From Calothrix anomala FACHB-343 (GTDB taxonomy: Bacteria; Cyanobacteriota; Cyanobacteriia; Cyanobacteriales; Nostocaceae), in NCBI RefSeq assembly GCF_014696435.1, contig NZ_JACJQG010000062.1, positions 1 to 60,078 of the forward strand: DNA of 60,078 bases, given 5' to 3'. A model generated the notes under the pieces. That model ran no database searches, was not told the origin of the DNA, and worked only from the letters and a program-made list of their open reading frames with translations. Both the position numbers and the translations under genes were made by a program. Position 1 is the first letter of the stretch. Each line of letters starts with the position of its first letter. This document shows positions 43,586 through 53,371 of this stretch, one piece after another.

Positions 43586-44428
43586 TTGAATAAAGAAGAG
43601 GAATCATTAGAAACCCTGTTTTTTTATCTTCCTGCTGTAATAGATTTGAGCTTTTGGTTTTCTCCAGTGAGAGATCAAGGTTCACTGAAATCTTGCACAG
43701 CATTTGCTGCGATCGCACTGTTAGAATATTTTCAAAATAGAAATTTTGGCAAGTCAACAGATGCTTCTCCCCTATTCCTCTATAAGGCTGCCCGTAATAA
43801 AATGAATCTGGAAGGAGATCTTGGAGTTTCTATTAGAGAAACAATGAAAGTACTAGCACTATTTGGTGTGCCTCCTGAACAATCTTGGCCTTATGAAGAA
43901 GATAAAGTAAATGAAGAGCCACCGCCTTATTGTTATGCCTATGCTCAAAACTACAAAACTCTCAAATACTTTCTTCTAGATTATGCTGGCATTACTACAG
44001 AGAGTCTCTTGTTTCAGATTAAAGCAGTGTTAGCAGCAGGGTTTCCTTGTATTTTTGGGTTAACGCTTTATAGTTCTGCATACGAAGAAACTAATTCTAA
44101 AACAGGTCATATTCCATATCCAGACCCCGATAAGGATAAGGTGGTTGGTGGACATACTGCCGTTGTTGTTGGATATGATGATTTCAAATTTATTCGCTGT
44201 GCCGATCGCAAGCACTATTCAAAAGGTGCATTCTTGATCAGAAATTCTTGGGGTACTGAATGGGGAGTAAACGGTTATGGATGGCTTCCCTATGACTATG
44301 TTTTAGCTGGACTCACATCTGCTTGGTGGTCTTTACTTAAAGCAGAGTGGTTTGATGAAAGTAACTTTGGTTCAGCTAGAACAGGTGGTGAGGTCGCAGA
44401 TGATGATACAAAAGGCGGTGGTAAGTAG
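43586..44428 (+). CDS. Catalytic part of a papain-like C1A cysteine peptidase
   Basis: The catalytic domain is complete. Active-site Cys is at codon 43694-43696 (RDQGSLKSCTAFAAI), His at 44153-44155 (VVGGHTAVVVGYDD) and Asn at 44243-44245 (IRNSWGTEWGVNGYGWLPYD). The open frame could start at TTG 43586, but in-frame coding continues upstream to 43397, and no good start or ribosome-binding site exists in between. It is therefore the 3' half of the gene starting at 41967. It would cut peptide bonds after activation, perhaps by removal of the long N-terminal region by the CHAT protease two genes upstream (inference). The C-terminal ~25 residues are a Gly/Asp-rich tail. Confidence 0.85.
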   Translation: MNKEEESLETLFFYLPAVIDLSFWFSPVRDQGSLKSCTAFAAIALLEYFQNRNFGKSTDASPLFLYKAARNKMNLEGDLGVSIRETMKVLALFGVPPEQSWPYEEDKVNEEPPPYCYAYAQNYKTLKYFLLDYAGITTESLLFQIKAVLAAGFPCIFGLTLYSSAYEETNSKTGHIPYPDPDKDKVVGGHTAVVVGYDDFKFIRCADRKHYSKGAFLIRNSWGTEWGVNGYGWLPYDYVLAGLTSAWWSLLKAEWFDESNFGSARTGGEVADDDTKGGGK

Positions 44429-44724
44429 GGAGGCACAATTATTTGTAAGATGCGATAGTATCTTCACAAAGCCTTAAACCCTTTAAAAGCATGGGTTACG
44501 CTACGTTAACTCATCTTAGGTTTAATTCAAGCCACCTACTTAGCTAAGGAGATAGTAAGCTAAAACATATCTAATTTGTAGATTCAATTTTATCAGTCTC
44601 TTGTGAGGTAGGCATTTTGCCTGCCCAAATCATGCAGCTTAAATGCAGATTAACTTAGACCACGGCAAAGGCTAAGAAGTTATTGTCATTAAAATCGGGA
44701 CAGAAGTCTCGACTACAAAATGCA

Positions 44725-47700
44725 TTATTGCTCTCGCAGGAGTTGGGCGATCGCTAAAATTAATAAATCGGGATCGATGGGTTTGGATAAATGGCGCTGA
44801 AATCCGGCTGCTAGTGCTTGTTGCTGATTAATTTCCCCAGCGTAAGCAGTAAGTGCGATCGCCGGAATTGTACCACCTTTTTCTGCTTCTAGTTTCCGCA
44901 CTTGTCGCATTAAGGTATAGCCATCTACCTCTGGCATACCGATATCACTCACGATAATATCTGGTTGAAATGATGCGATCGCTGTTAAAAATTCTCCACT
45001 AGATGCTACTGTCATCACTTCTGCGCCATACTCAGCTAATAAGAATTCGATGAAATCCCGGCTATCTGCTTCATCATCAATAGTTAATACCTTGATGCCT
45101 GTGAGATCCAGTATATCTGCGGGTAATTCCTCTGGGCGATCGCTCTCTGATTCTACATGCAATAAAGGCAATTTCACTGTAAATATAGCTCCATGCCCTT
45201 CCCCTAGACTATCGGCGCTGACTGTTCCCCCATGCGCTGCAATTAAGTGGCGGACAATCGCTAACCCTAACCCTAATCCACCATATTTGCGAGTAACGGA
45301 AACATCTTCTTGGCGGAAAGATTCAAAAATGTAGGGAAGAAATTCGGGATTAATCCCTTTACCAGTGTCAGCAACGGTAATCTGTGCTTGTTTACCTACC
45401 TTTTCTAGCCAAATGTCTACTCGCCCACCACTGGGGGTAAACTTGATGGCGTTAGACAGCAAATTCCAAATTATCTGCTGTAACCGCACTGCATCACCGG
45501 ATACTTGCCCAATATTGGGTAATAGGGGATGAATCACAATGGATTTAGCAACAGCTGCGGTGCGCACTGTCTCAATTGCCGCTTCTATTACATAAGCTAA
45601 GTTTACAGGCTCGGCATTTAAACTGAGTTTACCGCGTAAAATCCGCGCAATGTCTAACAAATCGTCAATTAGTTGTGTCTGTAACTTGGCGTTCCGCTCA
45701 ATTGTCGCTAAGGCTTCGGTTGTTTTGGCTTCATCCAGCTTGCCACTTTGCAGTAACTTTGTCCAACCTAAAATCGGGTTGAGGGGAGAACGCAACTCAT
45801 GGGAAAGAACCGCTAAAAACTCATCTTTAATCCGGTTGGCTTTTTCGGCTTCATTTCGCGCCTCTTGTTCTAATTGTAAAATGCGATCGCGTTCTATCTC
45901 TAAGTTTTTATCATCCGTAATATCACGGGAAATACATAATATTTGTACTACTTGCCCGGCTGAATTGCGAATAGGCGTCAGTACCACATCCCACCATTTC
46001 GGCTTTCCTTTCGCCGTCGGACAATAGCCTTGAAATCTGCCTAATTCGCCCAGTTTCGCCATTGCTAGTGCATCTTCCGCAATGTTTCTAGCTTCCTCTG
46101 GCCAAAAACAGCACCATTCACTGTGGAGTAAGGGTGTAAAATCGTCAATTTCTAACAGACAAATCCCGCCGGGATTCATGTATAAGAGTTTGCCATCTAA
46201 GTCGAGGACTTTGATACAATCGCTACTACTCGCCAGCATCCGTTGTTTAAATTCTTCACTCTGGCGCAGTTCTTCTTCGGCTCGTTTGCGATCGCTAATA
46301 TCCAAGTTGATCCCACTCAAACGCAAGGGTTCGCCATGACGATCAAAAGTAACGCGCCCTAAAGCCAATAGCCAACAAATACCCTTCTGTGGATGAACAA
46401 TGCGGAATTCACTCTGATACTCCGGGAGTTTCTGCTCCACAACCTGCATAACTTCAGCATGAGTGCGTTCTTTGTCTTCTGGGTGCAGAGTATTATACCA
46501 ATCTGCATATTCAACTTGAGCTTTGTTGGGATCAAGCCCATATAAATCATAATTTTCTGGCGACCAGTTGATTTGATTAGTTTGAATTTCCCAATCCCAA
46601 GAGCCAGCCTTAGCACCCGACAACGCCAGTCGCAGGAGTTGTTCGTTTTCTCGCAAAGCAGCTTCCGCAAGTTTGCGAGCTGTGATATCCATTGATAAGC
46701 CAATCATCCCCACCGGACGCTGATTTTCATCGCGCAGCAAGGATAGGGAAAGCAACACGGTAATGAGTTCGCCAGATTTGCGGGGTACAGTTACTTCTAA
46801 TTCATGCTCGCCTTTGATTTTCAAGGGTGCGATTACCTGGGTTTCCAGAAAATCGAGCATTTCTGGTTGTCTATACATTAGCCGTAGATGTTGACCGATT
46901 GCTTCCTGGGCAGAATAGCCAAAAACTCTCTCTGCGCCTTGATTCCAACTGGTAATGTAACCATCGAGATCGGTGGAAATGACACTATCATGGGTTTGCG
47001 CCAGCACTTGTGCTTGTAATCTTATTTGCTCTTCAGCTTGCTTGCGGTCAGTAATATCCGTCAGCGTGCCAATATAGCCAGTAATGCTGCCATTGGGGTC
47101 AGTCTCAGGTAATACCTGACAGTAAAACCAGGTAATACTTCCATCGGGACGCAGACATCTGCCTTCTTGTTGATACATGCCTCCTGATGCTAATGCTTGC
47201 GCCCATGCGGTGACGATGCGATCGCGGTCTTGGGGGTGTAAGCTATCAATCCATCCCGACCCAAAAGCGGCTTCTTTTGGTCTGCCGCTAATTTCTGACC
47301 AGCGATCATTGACATATACGCAGTTATTATGGTTATCAAAGCGAAAAATCGCCACTGGAACTGCTTGGGCTAAATTTGCATAGCGGCGTTCGCTTTCACG
47401 CAGATTTTCTTCCGCCAATTTGCGAGCGTTGATGTCTTGAATATTACCTGTCATGCGCACGGCTTTGCCAGTTTCATCGTAGAATACCTTAGCTCTTGAT
47501 GCTAACCAGCGATCGCTTTGAGGATGTAGCAGCCGAAACTCAGTATCATAATCTTGTTGTTGGTCGCGGATCAGCCGGGAAATATATTCATTGACTTTAA
47601 TTCGGTCTTCCGGGTGTATTAATAGCAACCAATCTTCATAGCTAATTTCCCTTATGGCTGGGTCAATAGCAATTAGGCGACAAAATTCTTCGCCAATCCT

Positions 47701-48639
47701 GATTTTACCTGTGGTCAGATTCCAATCCCACAATCCTGAACTTGTGGCTTTTTGTGCCAATTTTAACCATGCGTTGGTTTGTTGCAATTCGGCTTCTGAA
47801 CGTTTACGTTCAGTAATATCTAAATCTACACCCGCCATGCGTACAGGATTGCCTGTCTCGTCGTAAAAAACTTTACCTTGGCTGAGTGCCCAACGAATAT
47901 CTCCATTAGGGTAAACTACCCGAAATTCAATATTGTAGTTTGCCCCTGTAGCGATCGCTGCATTGATGGCTTCAAGAACGCGATCGCGATCGTCTGGGTG
48001 TAATCTAGAAACAAACATGGTATATGAACCATCAAATTCCCCTGGTTTCAAGCCAAACAAAGCTTCTAAGTTACTAGACCATTGAATTTTACCTGTAGTG
48101 ATATTCCAATCCCAAGTGCCCATGTGGGCAGCTTCGAGGGCTAATCGCAATCGTTCTTCATTTTCCTGTAAAATTTTCTCAGTACGTTTGCGCTCTGCTA
48201 GTTCATCTTGTACTTGCTGTAGTGCTTGTTGCAGTTGGTTGCGTAACTGAATATTTTCAATTGCTGCATTTACCGCCAAACACAATCCATCTGCAGTCAT
48301 GCTGCCTTTAACTAAGTAATCTTGGGCACCTGCTTTAATTGCTTGCGCGGCGATCGCTTCATTTCCCTGCCCTGTAACTACAATTACAGGTAAAAATAAT
48401 TGCCCCGTTATTGTTTGCAGTTGGCGGAGAAAATCTCTGCCATCTAAGTCTGGTAGGAAATAATCAAGCAACACAATATCAGGCTGATGTTGCTGCCATA
48501 GTTCCAAGCCTATACGCGCCAATTCTGCATGGACAAAGTTATAATTATATGTCCCATCTCGCCGTAAATATCGCAGATACAGCTCGCGGTCTTCTGGGCT
48601 ATCATCAACAATCAACACAGTCCTTAGTTGCTGGTTCAT
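44725..48639 (-). CDS. Hybrid histidine kinase: REC, six PAS, HisKA-HATPase, REC
   Basis: This protein has 1304 residues from the ATG at 48639; a TTG nine codons upstream is possible but weaker. The N-terminal receiver (about 5-125) has phospho-Asp in IVLLDYFLPDLDG. A coiled coil is followed by six PAS domains (about 150 to 930), most closed by DITERK, DINARK or DITDRK. The HisKA domain has LSHELRSPLNPILGW, and the HATPase has NLLSNAIKF, DTGKGIN and GGLGLGLAIV. The C-terminal receiver has VSDIGMPEVDG. There are no membrane helices, so it is cytoplasmic and probably takes redox, light or ligand input through PAS. Kinase and C-terminal REC modules are close relatives of those in the gene at 24812. 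It converges on the C1 peptidase gene; the 296-bp gap between them shows no feature. Confidence 0.93.
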   Translation of the reverse strand: MNQQLRTVLIVDDSPEDRELYLRYLRRDGTYNYNFVHAELARIGLELWQQHQPDIVLLDYFLPDLDGRDFLRQLQTITGQLFLPVIVVTGQGNEAIAAQAIKAGAQDYLVKGSMTADGLCLAVNAAIENIQLRNQLQQALQQVQDELAERKRTEKILQENEERLRLALEAAHMGTWDWNITTGKIQWSSNLEALFGLKPGEFDGSYTMFVSRLHPDDRDRVLEAINAAIATGANYNIEFRVVYPNGDIRWALSQGKVFYDETGNPVRMAGVDLDITERKRSEAELQQTNAWLKLAQKATSSGLWDWNLTTGKIRIGEEFCRLIAIDPAIREISYEDWLLLIHPEDRIKVNEYISRLIRDQQQDYDTEFRLLHPQSDRWLASRAKVFYDETGKAVRMTGNIQDINARKLAEENLRESERRYANLAQAVPVAIFRFDNHNNCVYVNDRWSEISGRPKEAAFGSGWIDSLHPQDRDRIVTAWAQALASGGMYQQEGRCLRPDGSITWFYCQVLPETDPNGSITGYIGTLTDITDRKQAEEQIRLQAQVLAQTHDSVISTDLDGYITSWNQGAERVFGYSAQEAIGQHLRLMYRQPEMLDFLETQVIAPLKIKGEHELEVTVPRKSGELITVLLSLSLLRDENQRPVGMIGLSMDITARKLAEAALRENEQLLRLALSGAKAGSWDWEIQTNQINWSPENYDLYGLDPNKAQVEYADWYNTLHPEDKERTHAEVMQVVEQKLPEYQSEFRIVHPQKGICWLLALGRVTFDRHGEPLRLSGINLDISDRKRAEEELRQSEEFKQRMLASSSDCIKVLDLDGKLLYMNPGGICLLEIDDFTPLLHSEWCCFWPEEARNIAEDALAMAKLGELGRFQGYCPTAKGKPKWWDVVLTPIRNSAGQVVQILCISRDITDDKNLEIERDRILQLEQEARNEAEKANRIKDEFLAVLSHELRSPLNPILGWTKLLQSGKLDEAKTTEALATIERNAKLQTQLIDDLLDIARILRGKLSLNAEPVNLAYVIEAAIETVRTAAVAKSIVIHPLLPNIGQVSGDAVRLQQIIWNLLSNAIKFTPSGGRVDIWLEKVGKQAQITVADTGKGINPEFLPYIFESFRQEDVSVTRKYGGLGLGLAIVRHLIAAHGGTVSADSLGEGHGAIFTVKLPLLHVESESDRPEELPADILDLTGIKVLTIDDEADSRDFIEFLLAEYGAEVMTVASSGEFLTAIASFQPDIIVSDIGMPEVDGYTLMRQVRKLEAEKGGTIPAIALTAYAGEINQQQALAAGFQRHLSKPIDPDLLILAIAQLLREQ

Positions 48640-49096
48640 GACTACTTTGGCAAATTTTGGGGTCAAAGAAGCGGAGAAAATCTCTCATGGTTAAATATCA
48701 GAAATTTCTCCCAAAAAACACACTTGATAGAAAATTTTACTTCTAGAGTCTTTACAGCATCAGGATATTATCATATTTACACCTTTCCTGGAGCCATAGA
48801 GATCCTTAGCGCGAAATTCACTAAATCTAGATGGATGCTCAAAGGTTAGGCGATCGCTAAATTAAAACATTATTAACTAATTCGCCGATCGGGGAGATAA
48901 GGTATATAGGCATTTGCGATCGTTGGGGCTGACTATATTAAGCAATATAAAAATATGGAACTCATTTTATTTTCAGGACTTCATTTTGAATTTTGAATAA
49001 GCAAATTTTGAATTAATTTCTCCCTAATTTTTTGTTACCTCACTACACAAATCACTACTCGCAATTAAATCAGTCCCCAATAGAAAAATCTCTCTT

Positions 49097-49138
49097 AACA
49101 GTCAACAGTCAACAGTCAACAGTCAACAGTCACCGCTA
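49097..49138. repeat. AACAGTC heptamer tandem repeat
   Basis: Six perfect units between the histidine kinase start and the upstream block of the next RTX gene. The rest of 48640-49096 is AT-rich with a few HIP1 sites and no recognisable gene. Confidence 0.9.
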
Positions 49139-49178
49139 TTTCCAAGATAAATGGCTACAATCTCCGAAAAAATTTTCT

Positions 49179-49250
49179 ATTTTAAAGATTAGGTAAAGTT
49201 AGATGATTTTTCGGTAATTGTATGGTCAAATAAATACTGCATTTGAGAAT
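49179..49250 (+). promoter_or_regulatory. Conserved upstream block of the RTX genes, copy 4
   Basis: TATTTTAAAGATTAGGTAAA, then GTTAG, TGTATGGTCAAATAAATACT and a GAATTAACTCC relic of the inverted repeat. It lies about 280 bp before the isolated RTX paralog 5, which is more than 34 kb from the main cluster. Confidence 0.55.
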
Positions 49251-49461
49251 TAACTCCAAAACACGAGCCAGTCAAAAAACATCTGTCTTAGTGTAAATAA
49301 TCACATACAACTAATAGCTTGATAGTAAGTCATAGTGTGCATCAAATTAGCAATCAACATCAACGATCGGTTGAAAATTTCAACTTATCGCTGATGTTGA
49401 ATTTTCAACCTGCAAAAAATGCAGATTTGCTCACAGGATAATTCATCACAGGAATCAAAGA

Positions 49462-51489
49462 ATGGTAACAATTAAAGGTACTGCTGCAAACGATTTACTC
49501 CAAGGAACTTCCGGAGGCGATCGCATTTACGGTTATGCAGGGAATGATATCATCAATGGCGGCACAGGCAACGATACAATGTTTGGTAATTCTGGTGATG
49601 ATACATACATCGTTGATAGCATTGGCGATATTGTCACTGAAGAAAATAGTAATGGTAGCAATGCTGGTGGCAGAGATACTGTTAAATCTGCGGTAAACTG
49701 GACTTTGGGTAAATATGTCGAAAACCTAACTCTGACGGGAACAGCAATTTCCGGGACAGGAAACGCACTTAATAATACAATTATCGGAAATACTGCCAAC
49801 AATCAACTCGCTGGTGGGGATGGAAATGACATTCTTAAAGGCTTGGCGGGTGCAGATACCTTATATGGCAGTGCAGGTAATGATACAATCAACGGCGGCG
49901 ATGATGATGATTATTTATCTGACAGCGAAGGTAAAAATAGGTTATATGGCGATCGCGGTAATGATATCTTAGATATTTCCGCTTCTTCCCAAAGTAATTT
50001 TTTAGACGGTGGTTCAGGTAACGACTTTTTATATGCTTATAACTCCAGTGGTAATAATACCCTCAAAGGCGGTGCTGGAGATGATGGAATATTTCTCAAT
50101 AATTCCACAGGTAATAACACAGTCAGTGGTAATACGGGAAATGACGAATTTTATCTCACTGGATCTAGTGGGAAAAATACTCTGTTTGGTGATGCAGGTA
50201 ATGATAGCTTTTATACCTCTGGCGTCACCGGGAATAATCAATTTTCTGGCGGAGATGGTGATGACTCGTTTTATTTATATGCAAATAATGCAGCATCCTT
50301 AGTCACGCAAACAATTAATGGTGATGGTGGTAGCGATTATTTGTTTGTCTATTACGATGATGCTAACGGTGGGATTGAGATGAATTGGAATGCCACCAAT
50401 ACAGAAGGTACAATTACTGCGGGTACAAATAGGATCGACTTCCGCCATATTGAAAGCCTAGAAATCTTTACTACAGACTACGATGACAATATTCAAAGTG
50501 GCAATAGCAATGATACCTTTAATATTAAAGGTGGTGGTAGCGATCGCATTAATGGTGGTGCAGGTAATGATTCCCTCTTAGTTGATTATGATGATGCTAA
50601 AAATGCCATCATTATGAGTTTCAATGCAACTATCAATCAAGGTTTAATCAAGGTAGGTGCAGATAGAGTTAGTTTCCAAGATATCGAAAGCCTGAAAATT
50701 TCCGGTACAGAATACGATGATAAGATTGTCGGTACTAATGGCGACGATATCCTCGATGGAGGCGTTGGCGGTAAAGATACAATTAGTGGCGGTGCTGGTA
50801 ACGATATAATCGGTCGTGAAGATTCTAGCTATCAGCTTTTATCTGGTGGTGATGGCAATGATACGCTAGGAATCGACTTTTCAGCAGGTTATAACACTTT
50901 AAACGGTGGTAATGGTAGCGATCGCCTCGTCATCAATTATTCTAATGGCAATAACATCTTAAATGGTGGTAACGGTGACGATATCCTCAGACTAGAAACT
51001 GTTAACGGCAATAACACCTTAAGCGGTGGTAATGGTAATGACTTTCTGGGCGCATTAGATGATACCTATGGCGATAACACCCTCAACGGCGGTAATGGTG
51101 ATGATACCATCCGTGGGGGTTATGGTAATGATGTCCTCATCGGTGGTGCTGGCAATGATTATCTAATCGGTTTCGATGGTAATGATACCTTTGTTTTTAA
51201 GAATTTTAATCAAGGTATTGATACTATCGAGTTTTTTGGTGCAGAAAATTTTGTAATTCAAGTCTCTGCTGCTGGTTTTGGTGGTGGATTATCTGCTGGC
51301 GAACTCTTACCGAATCAGTTTACCATCGGTACTGCTGCCACCACCAACGCTCAAAGATTCATCTACGACAATAGTACAGGTAGTTTGTACTTTGACCGAG
51401 ATGGCAGTGCTAATGCATTTACACAAGTGAAATTTGTACAATTTATTGCTGCACCATCACTCAGCGCCGATAATTTTCAGGTTGTTTAA
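49462..51489 (+). CDS. RTX (hemolysin-type calcium-binding repeat) protein, paralog 5 (isolated copy)
   Basis: This 675-residue protein begins MVTIKGTAANDLLQGTSGGD and shares family architecture with the cluster at 3.4-15 kb. Canonical nonapeptides come first, then a VNWTLGKYVENLTLTGTAIS segment, spaced RTX motifs with NSSGNNTL linkers, and two LVT/GGIEMNWNATNT modules. A run of [15 protein letters not shown] units precedes the conserved end (FTIGTAATTNAQRFIYDN, LYFDRDGSANAFTQVKFVQF). CAGGAATC lies ahead of the ATG. More diverged in DNA than the clustered copies, so an older duplicate. The retained upstream block suggests co-regulation. Presumed type I secretion substrate that folds on Ca2+ outside the cell. 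Confidence 0.88.
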   Translation: MVTIKGTAANDLLQGTSGGDRIYGYAGNDIINGGTGNDTMFGNSGDDTYIVDSIGDIVTEENSNGSNAGGRDTVKSAVNWTLGKYVENLTLTGTAISGTGNALNNTIIGNTANNQLAGGDGNDILKGLAGADTLYGSAGNDTINGGDDDDYLSDSEGKNRLYGDRGNDILDISASSQSNFLDGGSGNDFLYAYNSSGNNTLKGGAGDDGIFLNNSTGNNTVSGNTGNDEFYLTGSSGKNTLFGDAGNDSFYTSGVTGNNQFSGGDGDDSFYLYANNAASLVTQTINGDGGSDYLFVYYDDANGGIEMNWNATNTEGTITAGTNRIDFRHIESLEIFTTDYDDNIQSGNSNDTFNIKGGGSDRINGGAGNDSLLVDYDDAKNAIIMSFNATINQGLIKVGADRVSFQDIESLKISGTEYDDKIVGTNGDDILDGGVGGKDTISGGAGNDIIGREDSSYQLLSGGDGNDTLGIDFSAGYNTLNGGNGSDRLVINYSNGNNILNGGNGDDILRLETVNGNNTLSGGNGNDFLGALDDTYGDNTLNGGNGDDTIRGGYGNDVLIGGAGNDYLIGFDGNDTFVFKNFNQGIDTIEFFGAENFVIQVSAAGFGGGLSAGELLPNQFTIGTAATTNAQRFIYDNSTGSLYFDRDGSANAFTQVKFVQFIAAPSLSADNFQVV

Positions 51490-51624
51490 TTAATACCAAT
51501 TTAAATACTGTTTGCGGCACATCATTATATTCTAAAGGGCATGGCAATGCCATGCCCCTACCATCCTTCGCATCCTTTTTTCAAATTAGTACAAGTATTT
51601 TCTAGGATTTGCGAAAAAAAGCAG

Positions 51625-51731
51625 ATACAGCGAATTGCAAGTTGGTGAGGTACAGATAATCGTTAATTGTAGGGGCATTGGCACTGCCATGCCCCGAAGC
51701 GCGTACCTCATTTACCTGAAATATGCTGTAT
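51625..51731. mobile_element. Hairpin element, family A, copy 3 of 4
   Basis: The cleanest copy: ATACAGC/GCTGTAT ends and GAGGTAC/GTACCTC inner arms, 107 bp. Just upstream (51537-51560), GGGCATGGCAATGCCATGCC is a further palindrome. Confidence 0.75.
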
Positions 51732-51800
51732 TATGTATAGATTTGCTTTCATCTTTAATACTTATAGCTGTAGCCAAATGACTAAAAAACTTTTAAGTCT

Positions 51801-51856
51801 GTCAACAGTCAACAGTCAACAGTCAACAGTCAACAGTTAACAGTCAACAGTCAACA
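51801..51856. repeat. GTCAACA heptamer tandem repeat
   Basis: Eight units, one with a single change (GTTAACA). The longest heptamer array of the window. Confidence 0.9.
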
Positions 51857-52038
51857 GCGATAACTTAAACAATTCCAAAATAGCTAAAATTTAGCAATAG
51901 CAAGAACACCAAGATTTTCTGTCTAAAGTCATAAATATATCCATGACTTTAGTCATACTGAAAGCAGACACAATATATAAATTAATTGTTAACTTAATAA
52001 TAGTTAACAAAGCCTGTAGTCAAAGACATCATTTAGCT

Positions 52039-52167
52039 TACAGCATCTTCCTGTAAATAGACCACGCTGTAGGGGCACGGCATCAGTAAAATTATTGTAT
52101 GTACAAAAAGATTGTCGGTGCCGTGCCCCTACGATAGATGTGGTTCAAATAGGTGAAAACTGCTGTA
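52039..52167. mobile_element. Hairpin element, family B, copy 2 (complete)
   Basis: The ends TACAGCA (52039-52045) and TGCTGTA (52161-52167) are inverted repeats. Inner arms TGTAGGGGCACGGCA and TGCCGTGCCCCTACG match those at 23891-23956. 129 bp, noncoding, just before egtC. Confidence 0.7.
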
Positions 52168-52223
52168 AAGCTGGTAGCTAATTTGATTACTCTGGCATTC
52201 ATCCTATTGTATATTTGTTATCT

Positions 52224-53021
52224 ATGTGTAGATTAATTGGCTATCTCGGTAACAACATTCGCTTGCATGAATTGTTGTATAAACCAGAACATTCTCTTTA
52301 TCAACAAAGTTATCAACCCTTAGAATTAAAGTCTGGAGTAGTATGTGCAGATGGTGTTGGAATCGGCTGGTACGATGAAGCGGGAAAGTCATTTATTTAC
52401 CGTAACACTATCCCCTTATGGAACGATCGCAACCTGGAAGAATTAAGCCAATATGTACAGTCTCATTGTACTTTAGGCTATGCCCGACTAGCGGGAATAG
52501 GCGAATCACTCGACATTAGTAACTGTCAACCATTCCGGAGCGGTAAGCTGTTGTTTGTACATAATGGCGAAATCGCCAACTTTAAACAAACACTCTATCG
52601 ACCAATACGCGATCGCCTTTCCGATGCCACATACAATTTAATTAAAGGTATGACTGACTCTGAACATATCTTTGCTCTCTTCGTAGAAATATGGCAGTCA
52701 TCTCCAGAAAGCAGTCTAGTGTCAGCCTTACAGATGACACTAACAGAATTGACAGATTTAGCGCAAAAATACGACACCAGTTTGAGTGCCAATATCATTG
52801 TTAGCGATGGTAACACTGTTGCAGCAGTTCGCTATAGCTATCAAACAGCAGCACCTACTCTTTATTGGTATTGTGATACTGTCGATAGCCCCAGCCAAAT
52901 TATAATTGCCTCTGAACCTTTATCAAAAAATAACTGGGTAGCTTTTTCTGAACAAAGTACTCTATCAGTTGCAGCCGAGTCATTATTACCAAAAATTAGC
53001 CTTTTGCCAAAATACTCTTAA
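52224..53021 (+). CDS. egtC: EgtC-like class II glutamine amidotransferase
   Basis: This protein has 265 residues from the ATG at 52224. That start is required because removal of Met exposes the N-terminal nucleophile Cys2 (MCRLIGYLG); an upstream in-frame TTG at 52215 would bury it. Motifs of the Ntn-hydrolase glutaminase fold are present: GVGIGWYDEAG, TLGYARLAG, CQPFRSGKLLFVHNGEI and ASEPLSKNNW. The best match is EgtC, which removes the glutamyl group from the sulfoxide intermediate in ergothioneine synthesis. No other egt genes (egtB, egtD) are in the window, so the pathway assignment rests on sequence style alone. A family-B hairpin element lies about 60 bp upstream and may carry or disturb its promoter. 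Confidence 0.82.
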   Translation: MCRLIGYLGNNIRLHELLYKPEHSLYQQSYQPLELKSGVVCADGVGIGWYDEAGKSFIYRNTIPLWNDRNLEELSQYVQSHCTLGYARLAGIGESLDISNCQPFRSGKLLFVHNGEIANFKQTLYRPIRDRLSDATYNLIKGMTDSEHIFALFVEIWQSSPESSLVSALQMTLTELTDLAQKYDTSLSANIIVSDGNTVAAVRYSYQTAAPTLYWYCDTVDSPSQIIIASEPLSKNNWVAFSEQSTLSVAAESLLPKISLLPKYS

Positions 53022-53371
53022 TTTTGCTGACGCTACTTGAGGGTTATTATCCACATATTTCAGTTTAATGTGTGTAGCACTATTCAAGAAATCACAAAAA
53101 CATACTACAGTACAAAATCTGTTAAATCTAACTCTAGTATTTATTGTCATACTTGGATTACACAGGCATAAATCTGGCTATTTATCTAGTTATTAGCTTT
53201 TGACACGCCGGATTAGTCAACATTTTTCTGTATTAAAGCAGACCTAGTATTGCTTCAGGAAAAAAATACTTTGTAAATTCTTTACTTGTCATTTAAAAAA
53301 GACATACAAAAATGTCTTGCTTTTATGAATGACTAAGAGAAAATGAAAAGTATCATGAAAAATATGAAGAT
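53022..53371. other. Gene-free gap with one hairpin before the small gene pair
   Basis: 350 bp of AT-rich sequence. The only structure I see is AAGACAT (53299-53305) and ATGTCTT (53312-53318), a 7-bp stem with a 6-nt loop located 54 bp before the next start codon. It could be an operator or part of the leader. Identity unknown. Confidence 0.5.
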
